NCBI RefSeq assembly: GCF_002257665.1
Contig: NZ_MQWB01000001.1
Span: 1,273,828 to 1,337,827 of the forward strand
Origin: Rubricoccus marinus
GTDB taxonomy: Bacteria; Bacteroidota; Rhodothermia; Rhodothermales; Rubricoccaceae
Length of the DNA: 64,000 bases
Direction of reading: 5' to 3'
The notes under the pieces: generated by a model
The model's database searches: none
Seen by the model: only the letters and a program-made list of their open reading frames with translations
Told to the model about the DNA's origin: nothing
Shown here: piece after piece, positions 18,313-26,312 of the stretch
Numbering within the stretch: the first letter of the stretch is position 1
Layout of the letters: each line of letters starts with the position of its first letter
Made by a program: the position numbers and the translations under genes

Positions 18313-18978
18313 CTACGCCTCTGGGCTACGCCCGGCGCCCTCGCCCTCCACCCAGGCCACGGCGTGCTTCATGAGCTCGGTCCCGTTCGCGAGACCCAGC
18401 TTTGTTTTGATCCGCGCCCGGTAGCTCTCGACGGTTTTGACGCTGAGGTGCAGCCGCTCGGAGATCTCGCGCGATGGAATCCCGCGCCCGGTCATTTCGA
18501 AGACCTCCAGCTCGCGGTCGCTCAGCACTTCCAGCGGCGACTGCGTCGCGTCCTTGCGGCCCATCGCGGCGCCGAAGAGCAACTTGTCCTTGAGCTCTTC
18601 CGAAAGGTGGATGCCGCCGCGGAGCACGCGCCGGACCGCGCCCACGATCTCGTCGCCCGCGCGGAGCTTGGAGACGTAGCCTCTGGCGCCTGCGCGGACG
18701 GCGCGCTCGGCGTAGAGCTCCTCGTCGTGGCGGGAGACGACGAGAACGGGGAGGTCGGGGTCGCGCGCGAGGAGGTGCTTGAGAAGCTCCAGGCCGTTCA
18801 TGCCCGGTAGCGAGATGTCCACGATCGCGAAGTCGGGCGCGGCGCTGTCGTAGAGGTCGAGCGCCTCTTCGGCGTCCGAAGCCTGAGCGGCGATCTCGAG
18901 GTCGGGCTCGGCGCCGAGCGTCATCGCGAGACCCTGGCGCAGGAGCGGGTGGTCGTCGACGAGGAGGATGCGGGTCAT
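18313..18978 (-). CDS. LuxR/NarL-family (FixJ-like) response regulator
   Basis: A 221-residue two-component regulator. The receiver domain has the acidic pair in LLVDDH, the phospho-acceptor Asp54 in AIVDISLPGMNG and a conserved Lys in YVSKL. The C-terminal LuxR-type DNA-binding domain (about residues 150-215) has LSDRELEVFEMTGRGIPSREISERL and VKTVESYRARI. The ATG at 18978 is used; a TTG three codons upstream would overlap the kinase gene. It lies 1 base after the kinase stop, so the two form one unit and the kinase is its likely partner. It is the best candidate in this window for binding the TGTAGGGG dyads, which is inference. Confidence 0.92.
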   Translation of the reverse strand: MTRILLVDDHPLLRQGLAMTLGAEPDLEIAAQASDAEEALDLYDSAAPDFAIVDISLPGMNGLELLKHLLARDPDLPVLVVSRHDEELYAERAVRAGARGYVSKLRAGDEIVGAVRRVLRGGIHLSEELKDKLLFGAAMGRKDATQSPLEVLSDRELEVFEMTGRGIPSREISERLHLSVKTVESYRARIKTKLGLANGTELMKHAVAWVEGEGAGRSPEA

Positions 18979-18979
18979 G

Positions 18980-20587
18980 TCAGGCAAGGGAAAGGGGAAC
19001 GGTACAGGTCACGACCGTCCCGCGCTCGGCGCCCGGACGGATCTCCAGCGTGCCCCCGGCGAGGTGCGCGCGGTAGTGCATGATGCGGAGGCCCATGCCG
19101 CGGTGGTCGGCCGGGCGCGCGGGGGCCGAGACGCTGCGCGTGACGCCAGAGGCCGCGTCGCTAGAGGCCCGCGTGGGGGGCGCCTCTGGCGAGAGCCCAT
19201 CCTCGGTTTCGAGCACGCCACCTGGGCGCAGCGACTCCTTAAAGCCGACGCCGTCGTCCTCGACGCGGAGGCGGAGCTGGTCCGCTCCGCGGATGAGGCG
19301 CACGCGGATGGACTGCGCGCGCCCGTGCTGGGCGGCGTTGGAGACGGCCTCTTGCGCGATGCGGAACAGGTGGGTGGCGGCGACGCCGGAGAGCGCGGCC
19401 GCGCCGTCCACGCCCGAGCCTTCGGACTCCGCGCGGACCTCGGCGCCGTACAGCTGGCGGGCGCGCTCGGCCATGCGCTCCAGCGCCGCGGCCAGGCCGT
19501 TCTCCTCCAGCTCTACCGGCACCAGCGAGCGCGCGATAAGGCGGGCGTGGGCGTCGGCCTCGTCCACGACCGCGACCACGTGGCGGGCCGCCTCGGCCGA
19601 GCCGGAGTCCTCGCGATCGAGCTGGCGCACGAGGCCTCTGGCGAAAAGCCCGATGCCGGTCAGCGTTTGGCCCAGCCCGTCGTGTAGGTCCTGGCCGATG
19701 CGGCGGCGCTCGTCCTCGGCGATGCGGAGCACCTCTTGCTCCAGCGCGCGCCGCTCCGAGATGTCGCGCACGAGGCCGACGAACATCCGCGCGCCGCTCG
19801 CGAGGCGTACCTCGCTGACGGCGAGGTCCATCGGGAACGTCGCGCCAGAGGCCCGCCGTCCGGTCACCTCGCGGCCGATGCCGATGATGCGCCGCACGCC
19901 CGTCTCCAGGTACGCGCCGATGTAGCCGTCGTGCTCGGAGTGGTACGGCTCGGGCATGAGCACGTGGATGTTCTGGCCGCGAACGTCGGCCTCGTCGTAG
20001 CCGAAAATCCGCTCCGCGCCGGGGTTGAACGTCTCGATCCGGCCGCGCTCGTCGATGGTGATGACGCCGTCCACCGAGGTCTCGACGACGGCACGGGCGC
20101 GGTCCTGGCTTTCGGCGAGGTCGTGCCTCTGGCGGTCCAGCGCGAGGCGCGAGTGCAGCACGGACGCCGCCGCGCGGACGAACGCTTTCTCGTCGTCGTC
20201 CAGCCGCCGCCCGAGGACGGCCAGGAGCGCCAGAGGCTCGTGCTTGGAGCCGATGCGCAGCAGCGTCGCCGGGCCGCCGAGCCCCGGCAGGTGCTCGGAC
20301 TCGACGGGCGCGTCGTGCGCCAGCGCCTCAGCGTACGGCCCCTCGAACGCGATCGCGGCCTCTGGCGGCTCAATGCCAGAGGCGACGACGAGGTGGAGCG
20401 CGCGCGTCCCGGCGTCCAGGTTGCCGCCAGAGAAGACGGCGGCGCCCGCGCCGAGCGCTTCGGCGACGGCCTCGACGGTGGAACGGGCCAGCACGTCGGC
20501 GTTGCCAAAGGCCGCGTCTGCGAGCGCAGCCGTGGCGAGCTCGGCGAGGGGGACGGCGAGGTCCGGGCGGAGGGCGTCTAAACTCAT
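18980..20587 (-). CDS. FixL-like haem-PAS sensor histidine kinase
   Basis: A 535-residue soluble kinase: a GAF-like N-terminal domain (about 25-150), a PAS domain (about 160-275), a HisKA_3 domain with phospho-His302 in RIGQDLHDGLGQT, and a HATPase domain with the N box AVSNAAQHG and DDGVGF. The PAS domain closely resembles the oxygen-sensing one of FixL: MPEPYHSEHDGY and RRIIGIGREVTGRR. The proximal haem ligand His200 and distal Arg220 of Bradyrhizobium FixL correspond to His219 and Arg239 here, with the same spacing of 20. A haem-bound oxygen sensor is therefore likely. A repeat-rich insert lies between the G boxes. A TAGCTTG promoter element ends 5 bases before the ATG. Confidence 0.9.
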   Translation of the reverse strand: MSLDALRPDLAVPLAELATAALADAAFGNADVLARSTVEAVAEALGAGAAVFSGGNLDAGTRALHLVVASGIEPPEAAIAFEGPYAEALAHDAPVESEHLPGLGGPATLLRIGSKHEPLALLAVLGRRLDDDEKAFVRAAASVLHSRLALDRQRHDLAESQDRARAVVETSVDGVITIDERGRIETFNPGAERIFGYDEADVRGQNIHVLMPEPYHSEHDGYIGAYLETGVRRIIGIGREVTGRRASGATFPMDLAVSEVRLASGARMFVGLVRDISERRALEQEVLRIAEDERRRIGQDLHDGLGQTLTGIGLFARGLVRQLDREDSGSAEAARHVVAVVDEADAHARLIARSLVPVELEENGLAAALERMAERARQLYGAEVRAESEGSGVDGAAALSGVAATHLFRIAQEAVSNAAQHGRAQSIRVRLIRGADQLRLRVEDDGVGFKESLRPGGVLETEDGLSPEAPPTRASSDAASGVTRSVSAPARPADHRGMGLRIMHYRAHLAGGTLEIRPGAERGTVVTCTVPLSLA

Positions 20588-20592
20588 GCGGC

Positions 20593-20599
20593 CAAGCTA
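20593..20599 (-). promoter_or_regulatory. TAGCTTG promoter element, histidine kinase gene
   Basis: TAGCTTG matches the TAnnTTnG -7 element of Bacteroidota-type promoters. Only 5 bases separate it from the kinase ATG, so the transcript would be leaderless or almost so. Confidence 0.5.
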
Positions 20600-20609
20600 G
20601 GACAGACGC

Positions 20610-21800
20610 TCACGCCGGGATCGCGAGCGGCTCGGCCTCGATCCGCTCGCGCGCGCCGTCGCGCCGGATCACCTCCAGCGTGAACGGCTCCTCCCCGCCG
20701 CCGCCCGAGAGGCGCACCGCCAGAGGCCGCACGATGCGGTGGTCCATCCCGTCCGCCAGCACGTCGATGGCGTCGTCGTTGGGGTCGTAGGCCAGCCCAT
20801 GCAGGCGCACGCCGTTCAGCAGCGTGCCTCTGGCGTCCTGGCCCACCACGCCGACGGTGACGGCCCAGGGCGCCGCTTCGGCGCGCTCCGAGAGGCTTTC
20901 GAGCGTCGTGCCCCAGCTCTCGCGCGCCAGAGGCGCCGAGCGGGTGAGCGCGTCGCGGTCGGTGATCGCCAGAGGCCGCGCGCCGAGCGGGAGCGTGAGC
21001 ACGGAGACGGGTGAGCGCCGCACGATGGCTTCGGCGACGCTGCCGAAGAAGGTCCGGCCCAGTCCGCTGCGGCCGTGCGTCCCCTGCACGATGAGGCTCG
21101 CGCCGATCTCGTCCGCGAGCACCAGCACGTCGTGCTCGGGCGAGCCCGCGCGCACGAGCGCCTCGCTCGCGATGGGGAGCGTCACGCGCTCGCGCATCCG
21201 CTCCGCCATCGCCTCGCGGGCGTCGCCCACCAGGCGGTCCAGCCCCAGGTCGCCGATCTCCATCGCGTAGGGCGCGGGCAGGATCACAGGCTCGACGGCA
21301 TGGAATGCGACCAGCCGCGTGCCCAGCGCGTGTGCGAACCCGGCGGCCGTCTCGATCACGTTCGCCTCGTCATCGCCGAAGGCGACCGCTGCGATCACCG
21401 GGCCGCGCGCGAAGGAATCGGCCTGTGGCCCGACGGTCAGGACGGGACAGGGCGCCCGCCGGAGCACGTATTCAGCGGTGCTGCCCAGGACCATCCGGTC
21501 CCAGCCGCCCCGGCCGTGCGTGCCCATCACGATGAGGTCGGCCGATATTTCGGCGGCATACGCCACGATGGCTTCGCCGGCCGAGACGGCCTGCCGCGTG
21601 ATCGCGATCCGGTTTTCGTCCGTCATCTCGCGGACCACATCGGGAGAGCGCTGGAACCGTCCCGCCGGGGGGACGAGCTCGACGTGGAACTCGTGGAGGG
21701 TGCCGCCGTGGCGCGAGGCTAGGTTTTCGCCCAGCGTGAGCGCTTTGGTGGCGATGTCGGAACGGTCCGTGGCGACGAGGAGGGTCTGGATCTCGATCAT
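20610..21800 (-). CDS. Tandem universal stress protein with extra C-terminal domain
   Basis: A 396-residue protein with two Usp domains, each ending in the nucleotide-binding signature (GTHGRGGWDRMVLGSTAE near 95 and GTHGRSGLGRTFFGSVAE near 240). After residue 285 a third domain of about 100 residues follows (WAVTVGVVGQDARGT...LHGLAYDPNDDAIDV), which resembles DUF5335-type domains. Usp proteins bind ATP and help cells survive stress such as oxygen limitation. Its ATG overlaps the TGA of the next Usp gene upstream, so the two are coupled. The gene ends 22 bases before the histidine kinase start. Confidence 0.88.
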   Translation of the reverse strand: MIEIQTLLVATDRSDIATKALTLGENLASRHGGTLHEFHVELVPPAGRFQRSPDVVREMTDENRIAITRQAVSAGEAIVAYAAEISADLIVMGTHGRGGWDRMVLGSTAEYVLRRAPCPVLTVGPQADSFARGPVIAAVAFGDDEANVIETAAGFAHALGTRLVAFHAVEPVILPAPYAMEIGDLGLDRLVGDAREAMAERMRERVTLPIASEALVRAGSPEHDVLVLADEIGASLIVQGTHGRSGLGRTFFGSVAEAIVRRSPVSVLTLPLGARPLAITDRDALTRSAPLARESWGTTLESLSERAEAAPWAVTVGVVGQDARGTLLNGVRLHGLAYDPNDDAIDVLADGMDHRIVRPLAVRLSGGGGEEPFTLEVIRRDGARERIEAEPLAIPA

Positions 21801-22729
21801 GACAGGAGGGAAGGGAGGGTGCCTACGGGGCAGATCGTGGTGGGTGCGAGATCTGCGGCCTTGATGGTGAGCACGGGGCAGGTGGCGCGCCGCAGCGTGG
21901 CCTGAGCGACGCTGCCGAGCACGGCCCGGCCCAGCCCTCGCCGCCCGTGCGTGCCCATGACCACCATGCCCGCGCCGATGGAGTCGGCGAAGTGGGGGAT
22001 CACGCGTGAGGGGTCGCCCATGAGCGCGTGAACGGCACGCGGGTGCGCCTCGCCGCCGAACTGCTCCAGCCTCTGGCGCACGCGGGCGTCCTCCTCGGGG
22101 TCGTAGTCGACGACCGAGAAGTAGTCGGGCACGAGGTCGGGGTAAGGGCCGGCGGTCCGCACGACGTGGACGAGCTCAATCGGCGCGCCCGTCTCCGCGC
22201 TCAGCGCGCGGGCGACCGCCAGAGGCCGCTCGCTCGTCGAGGAGAACTCGATGGGCACGATGATCGGCGCCTCGGGGCCCGGCGCCACGCCCATCGCGCC
22301 AGAGGGGACGGTGAGGACGGCGCACGGCGCGCGCACCACGCACGCCTCGGCCACGCTCCCGAGCAGCAGCCGCCCGACGCCCGTCCGCCCGTGCGTGCCC
22401 ACCACCAGCAGGTCGGCGCCAGAGGCCTCGGCGTAGTCCAGGATCACGCTCTGCGCCGACGTGCCGCTGGCGACGGCAACGGTCGGGCCCATCGCGTCCA
22501 GCGCGTCGCGCGAGAGGCCGAGCGACTGCGCCACGAACGTCTCCACGCGGACGCGTTGCAGGGTGTGCGGGCCGTCTTTCAGCCCCAGATCCATCCGGAA
22601 CACGATCTGGGCGTACAGAATGTGGAGGTCGGCGCCGGTGCGCCGGGCGAGGTCTGCGGCGAGCCTGAGCGCGGGGGCGGAGGCCGGCGAGAGGTCGGTC
22701 GCAACGACGAGGGTTTGGAGGTCACGCAT
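21797..22729 (-). CDS. Tandem universal stress protein
   Basis: A 310-residue protein with two Usp domains. Signatures are VGTHGRTGVGRLLLGSVAE near residue 125 and MGTHGRRGLGRAVLGSVAQ near 275, each followed by the CPVLT/CAVLT strand. Both keep the G-x2-G-x9-G(S/T) ATP-binding pattern. The start is the ATG at 22729 (MRDLQTLVVATDLS), because the frame upstream is only filler. It lies 5 bases after the stop of a small secreted protein gene and overlaps the next Usp gene by 4 bases. Likely a cytoplasmic ATP-binding stress protein of the hypoxia cluster. Confidence 0.9.
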   Translation of the reverse strand: MRDLQTLVVATDLSPASAPALRLAADLARRTGADLHILYAQIVFRMDLGLKDGPHTLQRVRVETFVAQSLGLSRDALDAMGPTVAVASGTSAQSVILDYAEASGADLLVVGTHGRTGVGRLLLGSVAEACVVRAPCAVLTVPSGAMGVAPGPEAPIIVPIEFSSTSERPLAVARALSAETGAPIELVHVVRTAGPYPDLVPDYFSVVDYDPEEDARVRQRLEQFGGEAHPRAVHALMGDPSRVIPHFADSIGAGMVVMGTHGRRGLGRAVLGSVAQATLRRATCPVLTIKAADLAPTTICPVGTLPSLLS

Positions 22730-22733
22730 GGGG

Positions 22734-23237
22734 TTAGAGTTCGGGCGCCAGAGGCCTCTGGCGAGTGGCCCACCAGCGCCCGCTCGTGGGAATCGTGTCG
22801 ACGCTCGTCGGGAGGGAGTCGAAGGCGCCGGTGATGCCGTCGCCGCCGAGCGTGCCGACAAAGTGGGTTTCGAGCGGGAGGTCCCACTCGGGGTCGTCGT
22901 AGGGCCGGAGCACCCCTCGAACCGTGACCGAGTCCACCTCCACAAGGTGCAGCGTGAGCACGACGGGTTCGGGCGCGGGGTCCTCTGGCGTCGCGACGGG
23001 GACCATCACGAGGCGCGTAACGGCGTGCGCGTCGCCCGCGGTGAGTTCGAAGCGGAGCGTGCCGTGACGGCCGGTCTCGTCGCTGGTGTAGCCGCCCTCC
23101 CAGACGCCCGCGAGCCGGGCCACGTCATCGGCGTGGCCGACCACGGGGACGGGGAGTTCTTGGGCGCGCGGGGCCTGCCACGCCAACAACATGCCGATGG
23201 CGAGAGCAAGCGCGAAGCGAAGGGAAGAGCGTGACAT
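22734..23237 (-). CDS. Secreted protein of unknown function
   Basis: A 167-residue protein with an N-terminal signal peptide (MSRSSLRFALALAIGMLLAW, cleavage likely after PRAQ). The rest looks like one beta-rich domain: LAGVWEGGYTSDETGRHGTLRFELT near residues 42-65 and THFVGTLGGDGITGAF near 130, the kind of pattern seen in small lipocalin-like extracellular domains. I do not recognise a named family. It sits inside the Usp operon, with 5 bases to both the Usp gene before it and the one after it, so it is probably expressed with them. The last eight residues come from an inverted pair of the nine-base word. Confidence 0.75.
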   Translation of the reverse strand: MSRSSLRFALALAIGMLLAWQAPRAQELPVPVVGHADDVARLAGVWEGGYTSDETGRHGTLRFELTAGDAHAVTRLVMVPVATPEDPAPEPVVLTLHLVEVDSVTVRGVLRPYDDPEWDLPLETHFVGTLGGDGITGAFDSLPTSVDTIPTSGRWWATRQRPLAPEL

Positions 23238-23242
23238 GGCGG

Positions 23243-24190
23243 CTAGGCGGTAGCGGACGTGTATTCCGAGGGGTCGCCAGAGGCCTCTGGCGCCAGCAGG
23301 CTTCGCGCGACGAGCACGGGCCGTGCGGCCGCGCGCACCACGCCGCCGGCGACCGAGCCCAGGAGGGCTTTCGCCACGCGCCCTTGCTGACGCGGCGCGA
23401 CGAGGATCAGCTCGGAGTCCAGCACGTCGGCCACGCGGCCGATGACGGATGCCGGGGAGCCGCGCTCCACGTACACCCCGGGATCTTGGAATCCGGCGCT
23501 CTCGGCCGCCGCGCGGAGAGCCTCTGTGGCGCGCTCGCGGACGGTCGGGACGATGTCCAGGACGGCATCGTCCAGCCAGCCGATGGGATAGGGGAGGGGC
23601 TCCAGCACGTGAAGTAGGTCCACCTGCTTGGCCCCCACCTCACGCGCGAGGTGCCGCGCGAACGCCAGAAGCGACGCCGTGCCCTCCTGCAGGTCCACCG
23701 GCACGAGGATGCGCCGCGCGGGGTGCGCCGAGAAGGGGATCGTCCGCGTCGGCGCCACGAGCACGTCGCACGGGGCCGTCTGCGCCAGCTCTTCCGCCAC
23801 GCTGCCCAGCATGAAGCGCCGGAGGCCGCGCCGACCATGCGTGCCCGTCACAATCACATTGGCGTCGATCTCCTCGGCGTACGTCAGCACCGCTGGCGCG
23901 ACGGCGTACGAGTACCGGATCGCGCGCGACACGCCAGAGGCCGCCTCGCCTGCGATCTCCACCTGCTGGCGCAGTGCGGCGCGGAGGCCGTCCTCGTGAG
24001 GGCCGCTGGCGTGCGTGCCCCCGCCGAATGGCCCTGTGACGCCTCCCAGGTCCCCTGGCGCCAGAGGCGTCGGGCTGGCCACGTGCAGCAGGTACACCTC
24101 GGCGCCCGTCTTCCGCCTCAGGGTGAGAGCCATGCGGAGGGCCTCTTGCGCGAAGTCGGAAAAGTCGGTCGGGACGAGGAGACGGCGCAT
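23243..24190 (-). CDS. Tandem universal stress protein
   Basis: A 315-residue protein with two Usp domains. The first carries TGTHGRRGLRRFMLGSVAEEL near residue 120. The second has VAPRQQGRVAKALLGSVAGG near 280, where the usual GTHGR is replaced by APRQQGR, so ATP binding there may be altered. The start is the ATG at 24190 (MRRLLVPTDFSDF). It is the first gene of the minus-strand Usp unit and diverges from the nitroreductase gene across a 224-base gap that holds dyad site F. The C-terminus includes LLAPEASGD, encoded by an inverted pair of the nine-base word. Confidence 0.9.
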   Translation of the reverse strand: MRRLLVPTDFSDFAQEALRMALTLRRKTGAEVYLLHVASPTPLAPGDLGGVTGPFGGGTHASGPHEDGLRAALRQQVEIAGEAASGVSRAIRYSYAVAPAVLTYAEEIDANVIVTGTHGRRGLRRFMLGSVAEELAQTAPCDVLVAPTRTIPFSAHPARRILVPVDLQEGTASLLAFARHLAREVGAKQVDLLHVLEPLPYPIGWLDDAVLDIVPTVRERATEALRAAAESAGFQDPGVYVERGSPASVIGRVADVLDSELILVAPRQQGRVAKALLGSVAGGVVRAAARPVLVARSLLAPEASGDPSEYTSATA

Positions 24191-24296
24191 CAGAGGGAGG
24201 GCGGAGCGTGCGCACAAAGTGGGGTGCGGCAGCTGCGGCCGGAAGCGGGGGCAGACGCGGAGCCATGCCGGGGCCAGCCGGGCATCTCGCGCGCCG

Positions 24297-24315
24297 TGTG
24301 CGGGATTCCCCCACA
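24297..24315. promoter_or_regulatory. Dyad site F (operator candidate, Usp/nitroreductase gap)
   Basis: TGTGCGGGATTCCCCCACA, a well-formed dyad of the same shape and spacing as sites A-E, between the divergent Usp and nitroreductase units. It is the only copy found outside the cbb3 block. Confidence 0.5.
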
Positions 24316-24414
24316 CGACGAGCCCCGTCTGGAGCACGCCGCCTCTGGCGGGAGCCGCGCCAGAGGCCGGACTCTGGCCCCGTAGGATGGCCTCACTTCC
24401 ACGCGATCTCTGCC

Positions 24415-25425
24415 ATGACCCGTACGTCCCCCCGCGCCGCGACCGACGCCGACTTCCCCACCGGGGCGCCTCTGGCGGAGCAACTCGAAGCGCTCCTGAA
24501 CTGGGCCGTCCTCGCGCCGAGCGTGATGAACACCCAGCCGTGGCGGTTCGCCATCGAGAAAGAGGCGGTGTTGCTCTTTGCCGACCGCACGCGGCAGCTC
24601 ACGCACGTCGATCCCGAGGGGCGAGAGCTCATCCTCTCGTGCGGGGCGGCACTGTTCACCCTGCGGCTTGCCGCGCGGCACTTCGGGTTTGCGACGGTCG
24701 TGGAGCGCATGCCGGACCCGGACCGGCCGGACCTCCTGGCGCGCGTCCGCCTGGCCGGCGCGGCGCGCGCCACGGACCACGAAGAGGCGCTGTTCCGGGC
24801 CGTCAAGCACCGGCACACCAACCGGCGCCGGTTCGCCGACACGCCGCTTCCCTCGGGGCTTCTGCGCTTTCTCCAGAACGCGGCCGAGGCGGAAGGCGCG
24901 CGCCTCACGGTTGTAGAGAAGCGCGAGGACAAAACCGAGATCGGGGCGCTCGTGGGCGAGGCCGTCCGGCTTCAGGGCGCCGACCGCGCGATGGCCGACG
25001 AACTCCACGCTTGGCTCCGCGGCAACCAGGACCCCCGCGTGGACGGCGTCCCGGACCGCGTGCAGGCGGGCCTGGACCGCGTCTCGTACCTACGCTCCGA
25101 TCCCAGCCGCTTTGCCCGGCAGGCGGAAACGCTCGCGGCCACGGCGCCCGCCCTGCTCCTCCTCTCTACGCCCGACGACTCGCCTCTGGCGTGGATCCGG
25201 GCCGGCGAAGCGCTCCAGCACGTCCTCCTCTCGGCCGCGCTGCATGAGGTCTCAGCGTCCTACCTGAACCAGCCCGTCGAGGTGCCGCCTCTCCGCGGCC
25301 GGCTCGCGGTGTTCGCAGGCGGGGAGCGGCCCCACGTCCTTTTCCGCGTCGGCTTCGCCGCCGACCTGGGGGGCTCCCAACGCCGCGGCGTGAGCGACGT
25401 CCTGACCAGCCCCGCCTCACCATGA
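24415..25425 (+). CDS. Acg-family nitroreductase-like protein
   Basis: A 336-residue protein of the Acg type of the nitroreductase fold. LNWAVLAPSVMNTQPWRFAI near residue 30 is the family's first flavin-contact motif; KHRHTNRRRFADTPLP near 130 and the C-terminal EALQHVLLSAALHEVSASYLNQP match the Acg layout. In Mycobacterium tuberculosis, Acg belongs to the DosR hypoxia regulon together with Usp proteins. Acg proteins are thought to bind FMN without being classical nitroreductases. The start is the ATG at 24415. The stop overlaps the ATG of the following Usp gene (ATGA), and that gene overlaps the metal ATPase gene, so all three are coupled. Confidence 0.85.
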   Translation: MTRTSPRAATDADFPTGAPLAEQLEALLNWAVLAPSVMNTQPWRFAIEKEAVLLFADRTRQLTHVDPEGRELILSCGAALFTLRLAARHFGFATVVERMPDPDRPDLLARVRLAGAARATDHEEALFRAVKHRHTNRRRFADTPLPSGLLRFLQNAAEAEGARLTVVEKREDKTEIGALVGEAVRLQGADRAMADELHAWLRGNQDPRVDGVPDRVQAGLDRVSYLRSDPSRFARQAETLAATAPALLLLSTPDDSPLAWIRAGEALQHVLLSAALHEVSASYLNQPVEVPPLRGRLAVFAGGERPHVLFRVGFAADLGGSQRRGVSDVLTSPASP

Positions 25426-26312
25426 CCGATCCCTCCATCCGCCGCATCCTGTTCCCGACCGACCTCTCGGCGTGTGCCGAGGGAGCCTTCACGCACGCGG
25501 CGTGGCTCGCGGATCGCTTCGGGGCCACGCTGTACGACTTCCACGTCCGCGAGACTCCCGGATTCCCGCCCTTGGACTGGGTGGACGACCTCGTGGTCAC
25601 GGCTGAGGACGTGGCCGCCGACCTCGGGCTGCCTCTGGCGCCAGAGGCCGAGCCGCTCCGCCCGATCGACCTCGTGCATGAGGAGCGAGAGGCCTCCGAC
25701 GTTGCGGCGGCGATCCTGCGCTACGCCGCCGACCTCCCGGCCGACCTGATCGTGATGGGCACGCATGGGCGAAGCGGCGTGGCGCGCGCCCGCCTCGGGA
25801 GCATCGCCGAGGCTGTTGTGCGGCACGCTCGCTGCCCCGTCCTCACGGTCCGGCCGGACGCCAACGGCGGGGCGTCGGCGTTTCGGGAGATCCTGGTGGC
25901 GCTGGATACCGCCGATCCCATCCCGCCAGAAGCCGCGTGGGCGGCTCGGCTCGCCCGCGCCTATCACGCGAGGCTGCACCTTCTTCGTGTCGTCGCTCCC
26001 AGCCTTCTCCATCCGCAGGCGTCTGAGGCGTCGCGCCGGGCGCATCTCGGGCTCGGACGGCTAGAAGGTCAACTCGGCAGTGAGGGAGTGCCGGCGGTCG
26101 TGTCCCGGGTGTGCGAAGGAGACCCGGCAGCGGTGATCGCGGAGACGGCTGAAGAGATCGGGGCCGACCTCATCGTGGTGGGCAGCCACGGCCGCGAGGG
26201 GGTGCGCCGGGCGCTTCTCGGTAGCGTCTCGGAGACCGTGATCCGGCACGCCCCGTGCCCCGTCTTTGTCGCCAGGCACCAGGGGGAGGGCTCTGCCGCC
26301 AGGATCGAATGA
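25422..26312 (+). CDS. Tandem universal stress protein
   Basis: A 296-residue protein with two Usp domains. The first ends in MGTHGRSGVARARLGSIAEAV near residue 115 with CPVLTV after it; the second ends in VGSHGREGVRRALLGSVSETV near 255 with CPVFVA after it. Both keep the ATP-binding glycine pattern. It is coupled upstream to the nitroreductase and downstream to the metal ATPase by 4-base ATGA overlaps, the tightest arrangement in the window. This is the fourth tandem Usp within 6 kb. Confidence 0.92.
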   Translation: MTDPSIRRILFPTDLSACAEGAFTHAAWLADRFGATLYDFHVRETPGFPPLDWVDDLVVTAEDVAADLGLPLAPEAEPLRPIDLVHEEREASDVAAAILRYAADLPADLIVMGTHGRSGVARARLGSIAEAVVRHARCPVLTVRPDANGGASAFREILVALDTADPIPPEAAWAARLARAYHARLHLLRVVAPSLLHPQASEASRRAHLGLGRLEGQLGSEGVPAVVSRVCEGDPAAVIAETAEEIGADLIVVGSHGREGVRRALLGSVSETVIRHAPCPVFVARHQGEGSAARIE

